This document shows, one piece after another, positions 16,930 through 23,899 of a stretch of DNA of 64,000 bases. A program made the position numbers and the translations under genes. Position 1 is the stretch's first letter, and every line of letters begins with the position of its first letter. The stretch is from Mesorhizobium sp. GTDB taxonomy: Bacteria > Pseudomonadota > Alphaproteobacteria > Rhizobiales > Rhizobiaceae. The notes beneath the pieces were generated by a model. That model was not told where the DNA came from. It saw only the letters and a list, made by a program, of their open reading frames with translations, and searched no databases. The stretch spans positions 124,001 to 188,000 of the forward strand of contig SAQG01000002.1 of the NCBI GenBank assembly GCA_004020315.1, given 5' to 3'.

Positions 16930-18363
16930 CTACCAGCCTCCGGCGACCAGAAACACGGCACCGATGAGCACGACGATCTGGCTGCGCCAGTCGCGGATGA
17001 TGAAGACGACCGGATCGTCGTGCATCTCGTCGCGGCGGGCGAGAATCCAGACGCGTATGGTCAAATAAAGCACGATCGGGGCCAGGGGCCAGACCAGCCA
17101 CGGGTGGGGATAGAGTACGCGCACCGCAACGCTGTCCATATAGAGCGCCAGCACCAGTGCCGAGGAAAAGGCCGAGGCCATGCCAGCCTGGGCGACGATC
17201 TCCTGGTCTTCGGTGCGGTAGCCGCGGCCGGCGATGCGCTCGCCGGCCGGAATGGCGGTCGTGCGCAGTTCGACAAAACGCTTCACCAGCGCCAGCGACA
17301 GGAAAAAGAAGATCGAGAAGGCCAGCAGCCAGAACGAGACGTCGACGCCGGTCGCCGCGGCGCCCGCCAGAACGCGGATTGTGTAGAGACCGGCCAGTGT
17401 CAGCACATCGATCAGAAGCATACGCTTGAACGACAGCGAATAGGCGGTGGTGATGACCATGTAGCCGCCGAGCGCGCCGAGGAATTCGATCGGCAGCAGG
17501 AGCCCTGCGCCGACACCTATTACAAGCAGCACCATCATCGAACCGAGGCCGAACGGGATCGACAGCGCGCCACTGGCGAATGGCCGGTTGCGCTTGGTCA
17601 GGTGTTTGCGATCGAGCGCGAGATCGAAGAAATCGTTGAGGATGTAGATGGCGGAAGCCACGGCGCTGAACGAGACGAATGCCAGCAAGCATTTCCAGAT
17701 CATGTCGGCGTTGAAGTATTCGTGCGACAGCACCATCGGCACCGCGATCAGCGAGTTCTTCAGCCACTGATGAACGCGCAGCATCTTGACGATGGTTCTG
17801 AATGTCGGCTTCGGCGCCGGCATCATTTCGGCATTGTGCGCCGCCTGCCAACGCGCGGCATGGCGGTCGGGCGCGACGACGATTGCTGTGCGCGCGGCGT
17901 CGAATACCCTAAGATCGTGCCGGCTGTTGCCGGCATAGTCGAAGCCGCCATCGCCATAGGCGGCGACAAGCGAGGCGCGCTTTCTGCCTGAAGTCATGTT
18001 GTGGGGGCCGTCGGTCGCCAGGACGCGATCGAATATCCCGAGATATGCTGCGATCGCCTCCGCGAATTTGCGCGGCGTACCGGTCGCCAGCACGATCTGG
18101 CGGCCTTCGCCATGTTCAATGCGAAGGCGCTGAAGCAGCGCCTCGCGGTAAGGCAGCGACGCAGGATCGATGTCGATGCGCTGCGCGATGGCTTGCTTCA
18201 ACCGCGCCGGCCCGCCGGCGAGCCAGAACGGCACGAGGAAGATATAGAGCGGATTCTTCTTGAGAAGGATGAACAGCCCTTCCCACAACAGGTCCGTCGC
18301 GATCAGCGTGCCGTCGAGATCGACCGCAAGCGGGATTGCGTTCCTGTCCGACCGCGCGTCCAT
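16930..18363 (-). CDS. HAD phosphatase-UbiA prenyltransferase fusion (polyprenyl-phosphate phosphoribosyltransferase-like)
   Basis: 477 residues. Residues 1-185 are a HAD hydrolase (AVDLDGTL with the nucleophile at D15, ATGTPRKF, and a C-terminal DYAGNSRHDL loop). Residues 190-477 are a UbiA-type membrane prenyltransferase with NDFFDLALD (243-251), RNRPFASG and about eight helices. In mycobacteria the UbiA enzyme Rv3806c joins phosphoribosyl pyrophosphate to decaprenyl phosphate and a separate phosphatase removes the 5-phosphate. Here both activities appear to be on one chain. First gene of the operon; the DprE1-like gene follows 2 nt later. Confidence 0.82.
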   Translation of the reverse strand: MDARSDRNAIPLAVDLDGTLIATDLLWEGLFILLKKNPLYIFLVPFWLAGGPARLKQAIAQRIDIDPASLPYREALLQRLRIEHGEGRQIVLATGTPRKFAEAIAAYLGIFDRVLATDGPHNMTSGRKRASLVAAYGDGGFDYAGNSRHDLRVFDAARTAIVVAPDRHAARWQAAHNAEMMPAPKPTFRTIVKMLRVHQWLKNSLIAVPMVLSHEYFNADMIWKCLLAFVSFSAVASAIYILNDFFDLALDRKHLTKRNRPFASGALSIPFGLGSMMVLLVIGVGAGLLLPIEFLGALGGYMVITTAYSLSFKRMLLIDVLTLAGLYTIRVLAGAAATGVDVSFWLLAFSIFFFLSLALVKRFVELRTTAIPAGERIAGRGYRTEDQEIVAQAGMASAFSSALVLALYMDSVAVRVLYPHPWLVWPLAPIVLYLTIRVWILARRDEMHDDPVVFIIRDWRSQIVVLIGAVFLVAGGW

Positions 18364-18384
18364 TTTCCGTTGCCCCGCCTAAAA

Positions 18385-18425
18385 GCGCATGACCCCAAAA
18401 CCGATTTTCGGAAAGGATCATGCGC
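18385..18425. repeat. dispersed intergenic palindromic element, copy 2
   Basis: GCGCATGA / TCATGCGC ends with an ACCGATTTTCGGAAAGGA centre. It lies just upstream of the HAD-UbiA operon, where its 8-bp arms could form a stem or host a binding site. Member of the family found at 11103, 23514, 28239 and 44305. Confidence 0.7.
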
Positions 18426-18571
18426 CGATCCAAAACCCGCGCCGTGCTTCGGCGTCTTTGGCTCGGTATAACGGGGAACAGCGCAGCGAACGTTAAAACG
18501 CCCAGTCCGGCCTGGTTTGCGTGACGGTATTTCCCCCTTCATCGTTAAGTTTCGATGTCCCGAAACGATAA

Positions 18572-18595
18572 AAGGCCGGGCAGTTGCCCGGCCTT
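18572..18595 (-). terminator. rho-independent terminator of small secreted protein gene
   Basis: Perfect 11-bp stem AAGGCCGGGCA / TGCCCGGCCTT with a 2-nt central spacer. On the minus strand it is followed by TTTAT. It lies 31 nt after the stop of the gene at 18627-18890. Confidence 0.8.
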
Positions 18596-18626
18596 CAGAA
18601 TCAAGTCGTCAACTTGCTTGACGCGG

Positions 18627-18890
18627 TTACTTGATACGGGCGATCCCGCCCGAAATTTCGATTGTTTCCGAACCGGTCAGCGCCTCGAGATCACCATTCG
18701 GCATGGTAACGAAACAGCCGGTCGGGCAGAATTCCGCGGTTTCGCCGGCGGCCAGCGCCAGCTCCGTTTTGCCACCGCCTTCGGTCACGACGAGCGTGCG
18801 GGTCTCGGCGTCCTTATTGGTCGCGCTGGCGGCGAAGGCTGAACCGCCCACGGCAAGAAAAGCGATGGCGGCGACGAGAGACTTCCACAT
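18627..18890 (-). CDS. small secreted protein, unknown
   Basis: 87 residues. A signal peptide (WKSLVAAIAFLAVGGSAFA, cleavage near residue 20) precedes a short exported domain with two cysteines (EFCPTGCFVTM) that could form a disulfide. ATG 18890 is the only start that places the signal at the N-terminus. A clear terminator follows, so it is a monocistronic gene. I do not recognise the family. Small periplasmic proteins of this layout are common in rhizobia and mostly uncharacterised. Confidence 0.65.
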   Translation of the reverse strand: MWKSLVAAIAFLAVGGSAFAASATNKDAETRTLVVTEGGGKTELALAAGETAEFCPTGCFVTMPNGDLEALTGSETIEISGGIARIK

Positions 18891-19074
18891 TTGCAGTATC
18901 GGTGTTTCCACCGCCTCTGTTGCATTTCGCAAGGCATTCTCGCCCTTTGCATGTGAGCTTATATGAGATGCAAGCTGAACGGCAACTGAATGCCGCATTC
19001 ATGCCGCAATTGGTTTTCGGAACGTTCAGCCGGAGCGCCGTGTCGTTCCACAGCAGTGTTGGGAATTGAAATAC

Positions 19075-19506
19075 ATGAATGGCAAAAAGCCTTATCCATA
19101 CCCGCCGCACGCCAACCGTGAACTGGAGATGATGCTTGCTGGGGCCAAGCCCTTTGCGATGTTCGCCCACGAGCGCGTGGACGGCTTTGAAAAATCCGAT
19201 GCATTGGCCAATCAGGACTTCGCGACCCATGTTGCAAATGGAACGCTGTCCGAGCATCTCCGAACTTTCGAAGCAAAAGGACCGGGAGGAACCCGGCTCA
19301 ACATCGACTATTATTTCTACGCCCGCGAGGGCGAAGCATGGAGAGTGGAAGCCTTTTCGCTGCTTCTCGAGCTTCTACACCGCGGCGCCTGGTGCCCGCA
19401 GTTGGAATGGCTATCGGGAAAGCTCCTCGGATACACTGACGAGCAGAACCGGCATCACCTCTCAAGAACCTATCCGTCAGATCAACTCGCTCACATAAAC
19501 TTCTAG
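19075..19506 (+). CDS. hypothetical protein
   Basis: 143 residues, soluble, with no signal or membrane segment and no motif I recognise. It has many aromatic and His residues (for example RLNIDYYFYAREG and EEQ-free C-terminal LSRTYPSDQLAH). The start could be the TTG at 19066 or the ATG at 19075; neither has a strong ribosome site. Codon usage is less GC-skewed than in the flanking genes, which hints at later acquisition but is a visual impression only. It converges with the MscS-like gene. Confidence 0.5.
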   Translation: MNGKKPYPYPPHANRELEMMLAGAKPFAMFAHERVDGFEKSDALANQDFATHVANGTLSEHLRTFEAKGPGGTRLNIDYYFYAREGEAWRVEAFSLLLELLHRGAWCPQLEWLSGKLLGYTDEQNRHHLSRTYPSDQLAHINF

Positions 19507-19545
19507 GGTGATCCGCCTTCCACGCTTTTGCTTGGATGTCAGCCT

Positions 19546-22035
19546 TCAATCGGGATCCGGCTTGCGGGTCTTGCGCCCGGATCTAGCCAGGCGTTTCGTT
19601 TCGGCCGCGGCTTCAGCCGCCTTGCGTTCCTGCTCGGCGAATTCAGCCTCGATCTGGTCGTCATCGATCGGCCAAGCCTCATGCTTCTTGGTCTCGACGA
19701 CGGCGCGCGGCGCCGACGGAATTTCGATATGCTGGTCGGCGAACTCATCGAGGACGGCAAACCGGATGTCGTTCTGCACGATGTTGCCGTTCATCACGTC
19801 GGCCAGAAACACGCGGATCTCGAATTCGAGAGCGGCCGGCCCGAAATTGGTGAACAGCACGAAGGGTTCGGGATTTTTCAGCACCAGCGGATGGCCGCGC
19901 GCAATCTCCAAAAGGACAGCATGGGCCTGCTTGACATCGCTGCCGTAGGCGATGCCGACCTTGATGTCGATGCGACCGAGTTTGTTGCGGTGCGTCCAGT
20001 TGCCGACGGCATTGTTGATCAGGTTTGAATTGGGCAGGATCACCGACTGCCGCTGGAACGTCTCGATCTCGGTAGCGCGCACGCTGATCTTCTTGACCGT
20101 GCCGCTGATGTCGCCGGCGACGATCCAATCGCCGACCTTGAACGGCCGCTCGGCCAAAAGGATCAGACCGGAGACGAAGTTGGAGACGACATTCTGCAGG
20201 CCAAAGCCGATACCGAGCGACAGGGCGCCGGCGACAAGCGCCAGGTTGGAGAGATCGATGCCCGCCGCCGAGACGCCGACAAGTGCTGCGAGCGCGACGC
20301 CGGCATAGCCGACCGCCAGCCGGATCGAGTTGCGCACGCCGGTATCGACCTTGCCGCGCGCCATCACCGAGCCGTCGAGCCAGCCCTGGAACCAGCGCGT
20401 CAGGAAATAACCGATGATGAAGACAATGATGCCGGTCAGGATGCCGGTCACCGAGATCGTCACCGAGCCTATGGTGAGGCCCGTCGCCAGCTTGTAGCCC
20501 CAAGCCTGGATGTCGCCGGGCTGGAAGCCCCACATCAACAGGATCAGCGGCAGGAACACCAGCACGATCATCAGGTTGATGGCGACGCTGACGACCAGGC
20601 CGAGCTGGTCGAGCGCGGACTCCTCATAACTGGAATTGGTCGATAGCCAGCGCCCGATCGACGTATTGGCAAAGCCGCCTTCCTCGCTGATCGCCCGCGC
20701 CGACAGAAAGCCGATATAGGCGGTGACCAGAATGGTGCCGGTGACCACGACTTGCAGTGAGACGAAGATGGCGAGGCCGATATAGCCGAGCAGCGCAGTG
20801 GCAATGGTGAAAAGGCCGATCGCCACGGCCGTGTAGCGTAGCCACGCCGGCCAGGGACGCCAGCTTCCGTCGGTGGCCTTGAACGGTTTCAGCAGCCCCA
20901 TCAGGATCAGGATGACGCCGACGATTATGGTGGCGACAAAACTTCTGGCGATGGTCAGCGACAGCGGCGAGCCCATCTTGTCGTTGACGACCGACAGGAA
21001 ATTGTTGACGCCGATCACCACCGCCATGGCGGTCGTCAGCCGCACCAGCCAGCGTGCCGGGCCGGTTTCAACGGGGATGAGCCGCCAGTTCGGCAGCCGC
21101 GGCTCCAGCGCCGCATTGGTCAGCCGGTTGACGCAGAACACCACCGCGATGACGGCGACCAGCGCATTCAGGAAAACGCCAATGTCGCCGCGCAACACGT
21201 TGTAGTAGTTGAAAAAAAACACGGTCGAGACGAGGAAGACGCCGACCGCCAGCGTCGGCAGCAATGTCGACCAGAACGCGACCGACAGCCGGCTGAGATA
21301 GGACGGATCCTCAACGGAAGGGTCTGCTTCGAAGACACGCCCGAACAGACGCCGTCCACCGACAAAAAGCACCGCCGCCAGAGAAAGTGCCGTCAAGGTC
21401 GCGGCCAGCACGGCCTGGAACTTGAACTTGAAGGCGAAGGTCAGCCAGGACGACACCGCCTTGTAGAAGCCGGTAAATTCATCGTTGGCGTCGGAAATGA
21501 CTTGCGGGCTCAGAGCGTCGGACAGCACGTAGCGCTTGGTGAGCAGATTGCGAAACAGCTCGCTGCGCATATTGGCGATCTTGGCGATGAGGCCGCTGAT
21601 GCGGATCGACAGGTTTTGCGCCGCGGCAATGACAGCGTTGATCTCGGCCTTTTCGGACGCCAGCGCCTGGCGTTCGCTGATCACGATGTCGGGTTCGGGT
21701 GGCTGGCCCGCGGCCGGCGGCGCCCCGAGCTGATCGAGCCTTGCGTTGATCTCCGAAAGGCGCGGGCGGAAGGCAAGCGCGCTGTTCAGCGCACCTCGCG
21801 ACATTTCCTCGAGCTGCAGGCGGATATCGACAAGGCTGGCGTCGTCGTCACCGTCCTCCTGGATTTTCTTTTCGAGATTGTCGGTCCTCGCCGTCAGGTC
21901 CTGCAGGATTTTCTGCTGGTCGGCGACGACCCCGGACGGAGCCTGGTCAAGCTCCTGCGCCGCCGCATCAAGCGACAGCGGCGCCGAGGCAACGATCGCC
22001 AGGACCAGAACGAAGCGGAGCAGTCGGAAAAGCAT
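19546..22035 (-). CDS. large mechanosensitive channel (DUF3772 + MscS)
   Basis: 829 residues: a signal peptide (to about residue 26), a long periplasmic helical domain (DUF3772, residues about 30-190), many membrane helices, and the C-terminal MscS core with the pore-lining helix (SLGIGFGLQNVVSNFVSGLILL), the beta domain (GDWIVAGDISGTVKKIS and ILPNSNLINNAV) and a cytoplasmic C-terminus rich in Lys/Glu. MscK-size relatives release solutes on hypo-osmotic shock. The start at 22035 places the signal peptide correctly. No operon partners. Confidence 0.88.
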   Translation of the reverse strand: MLFRLLRFVLVLAIVASAPLSLDAAAQELDQAPSGVVADQQKILQDLTARTDNLEKKIQEDGDDDASLVDIRLQLEEMSRGALNSALAFRPRLSEINARLDQLGAPPAAGQPPEPDIVISERQALASEKAEINAVIAAAQNLSIRISGLIAKIANMRSELFRNLLTKRYVLSDALSPQVISDANDEFTGFYKAVSSWLTFAFKFKFQAVLAATLTALSLAAVLFVGGRRLFGRVFEADPSVEDPSYLSRLSVAFWSTLLPTLAVGVFLVSTVFFFNYYNVLRGDIGVFLNALVAVIAVVFCVNRLTNAALEPRLPNWRLIPVETGPARWLVRLTTAMAVVIGVNNFLSVVNDKMGSPLSLTIARSFVATIIVGVILILMGLLKPFKATDGSWRPWPAWLRYTAVAIGLFTIATALLGYIGLAIFVSLQVVVTGTILVTAYIGFLSARAISEEGGFANTSIGRWLSTNSSYEESALDQLGLVVSVAINLMIVLVFLPLILLMWGFQPGDIQAWGYKLATGLTIGSVTISVTGILTGIIVFIIGYFLTRWFQGWLDGSVMARGKVDTGVRNSIRLAVGYAGVALAALVGVSAAGIDLSNLALVAGALSLGIGFGLQNVVSNFVSGLILLAERPFKVGDWIVAGDISGTVKKISVRATEIETFQRQSVILPNSNLINNAVGNWTHRNKLGRIDIKVGIAYGSDVKQAHAVLLEIARGHPLVLKNPEPFVLFTNFGPAALEFEIRVFLADVMNGNIVQNDIRFAVLDEFADQHIEIPSAPRAVVETKKHEAWPIDDDQIEAEFAEQERKAAEAAAETKRLARSGRKTRKPDPD

Positions 22036-22253
22036 GATCGTTTGGCGACTCACAGGCGGCAAGGCGTTCTAAAGCTCGTCCTTGATAAAGACGCTCATAC
22101 CAGGGAGCAAGCCGTCCCGCTCTGCCCGTCGATTTCGGAGTCGGCCAGTCGAAAAGCAATGGCGCAATATTGGCTTTGCGGCACCGGCCTGCTCTATAGT
22201 GTGCCGCATCGCCCAAAACGGATGACAAAAAGCCAGAACGGATAACCAGAAGA

Positions 22254-23513
22254 ATGGCGGAATATTCGGCCTTCTCGCTTCTCAAAAACGCGCTGACCGG
22301 CAACAAGGACTGGAAACCGGCCTGGCGCAAGCCGGCCCCGAAGGCGTCCTATGACGTGATCGTCATCGGCGGCGGCGGCCATGGCCTGTCGACCGCCTAT
22401 TATCTCGCCAAGGAGCACGGCATCACCAATGTCGCTGTGCTGGAGAAGGGGTGGCTCGGCTCCGGCAATGTCGGCCGCAACACGACGGCCGTCCGCTCCA
22501 ACTACCTGCTGCCGGCCAACACCCGCTTCTACGAACATTCGATGAAGCTGTGGGAGAACCTGTCGCACGACCTCAACTATAACGTCATGTTCTCGCAGCG
22601 CGGCTGCCTCAATCTCGCGCACACACCCGCCCAGCTCGACGATTTTGCCCGCCGCGGCAACGCCATGCGCCATCTCGGCGTCGACGCCGAACTGATGACC
22701 ACGGCCGAGATCGCGCGCCTGGTGCCGGCGCTGGACGTCTCCGCCACAGCGCGCTTCCCAATCGTCGGCGGCCTGATGCAGCGGCGTGCCGGCACCGCCC
22801 GCCACGATGCCGTCGCCTGGGGCTATGCGCGCGGTGCCGACCGCCGTGGCGTCGACATTATCGAGAATTGCGAGGTCACCGGCTTCCTGCGCGACGGCGA
22901 CCGCATCATCGGCGTCACGACCTCGCGGGGCGAGATCCGCGCCAGGAAGGTGGCGGTCGCGGTCGCCGGCAGCACCGGGCAAGTCATGCGACTCGCCGGC
23001 ATCGATACGATGCCGATCGAGAGCCATGTGCTGCAGGCCTTCGTGACGGAGTCGCTGAAGCCGTTCATCGATACCGTCCTGACCTTCGGCATGGGCCATT
23101 TCTACATGTCGCAGTCGGACAAGGGCGGCCTTGTCTATGGCGGCGACCTCGAGGGCTACAACAGCTACGCCCAGCGCGGCAGTTTGCCTGTTGTCGATGA
23201 GGTGATGAGCGAGATGCTGGCGCTGTTTCCGGGTCTCGCCCGCGTCCGCATGCTGCGCTCCTGGGGCGGCGTCTGCGATATGTCGATGGACGGTTCGCCG
23301 ATCATCACCACCGGTCCGCTGCCGGGGATGTATCTCAATTGCGGCTGGTGCTACGGCGGCTTCAAGGCGACGCCTGCCTCCGGCTGGTGCTTTGCCTGGA
23401 CCATCGCCAAAGATGAACCGCACGCCTTCAACGCACCCTTCACGCTGGATCGCTTCCATCGCGGCCTGGTGATCGACGACAAGGGCCAGGGCGCAACGCC
23501 GCGGCTGCACTAG
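22254..23513 (+). CDS. soxB: sarcosine oxidase subunit beta
   Basis: 419-residue FAD/FMN subunit of heterotetrameric sarcosine oxidase, which converts sarcosine, tetrahydrofolate and oxygen to glycine, 5,10-methylene-THF and hydrogen peroxide. It has the dinucleotide motif DVIVIGGGGHGLSTAYYLA at 34-52 and the GTARHDAVAWGYARG segment, whose His near residue 184 corresponds to the covalent FMN site. The C-terminus keeps NCGWCYGGFKATPASGWC. First gene of soxBDAG. A palindromic repeat begins at the base right after its stop codon, separating it from soxD by 89 nt. Confidence 0.95.
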   Translation: MAEYSAFSLLKNALTGNKDWKPAWRKPAPKASYDVIVIGGGGHGLSTAYYLAKEHGITNVAVLEKGWLGSGNVGRNTTAVRSNYLLPANTRFYEHSMKLWENLSHDLNYNVMFSQRGCLNLAHTPAQLDDFARRGNAMRHLGVDAELMTTAEIARLVPALDVSATARFPIVGGLMQRRAGTARHDAVAWGYARGADRRGVDIIENCEVTGFLRDGDRIIGVTTSRGEIRARKVAVAVAGSTGQVMRLAGIDTMPIESHVLQAFVTESLKPFIDTVLTFGMGHFYMSQSDKGGLVYGGDLEGYNSYAQRGSLPVVDEVMSEMLALFPGLARVRMLRSWGGVCDMSMDGSPIITTGPLPGMYLNCGWCYGGFKATPASGWCFAWTIAKDEPHAFNAPFTLDRFHRGLVIDDKGQGATPRLH

Positions 23514-23581
23514 ACCATGATCGCAAACCGAAGGTCAGCGTAGCAAAAAGTGGAATTCGGTTTTTCGGCCATGATCATGGT
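23514..23581. repeat. dispersed palindromic element, copy 3, between soxB and soxD
   Basis: 68-bp element with ACCATGATC / GATCATGGT ends and an internal AGGTCAGCG...GGAATTCGGTTTTTCGG core, most similar to the element at 44305. It starts at the first base after the soxB stop and sits within the operon, so its transcript may fold into a stem between soxB and the rest. Confidence 0.75.
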
Positions 23582-23602
23582 CAAACAAGAAGATACAATC
23601 GC

Positions 23603-23899
23603 ATGCTGATTACCTGTCCCTATTGCGGCCCGCGCGACGTCATCGAGTTCACCTACCAGGGTGACGGCAACCGCGAGCGCCCTCAGCCCGCCTCGCAAAA
23701 CCTCGATGCCTGGAACGCCTATGTCTACGATCGGTTGAATCCGGCGGGTGACCACAACGAGATCTGGCAGCATTCCGGCGGCTGCCGCGCCCATCTCAGG
23801 GTTGTGCGCAACACGCTGACACACGAGATCTCCAGCGTCGCCTTTGCGCGCGGCGACCACAAAGTCGCTGCTCGGCACAAGGCGGAGGGCAAGACATGA
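23603..23899 (+). CDS. soxD: sarcosine oxidase subunit delta
   Basis: 98-residue zinc-binding delta subunit of heterotetrameric sarcosine oxidase. The metal ligands are visible as CPYCG near the N-terminus and the later His/Cys residues in WQHSGGCRAHL. Length is typical. The stop overlaps the soxA start by 4 nt (ATGA), indicating coupled translation. It is preceded by the palindromic element at 23514. Confidence 0.95.
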   Translation: MLITCPYCGPRDVIEFTYQGDGNRERPQPASQNLDAWNAYVYDRLNPAGDHNEIWQHSGGCRAHLRVVRNTLTHEISSVAFARGDHKVAARHKAEGKT

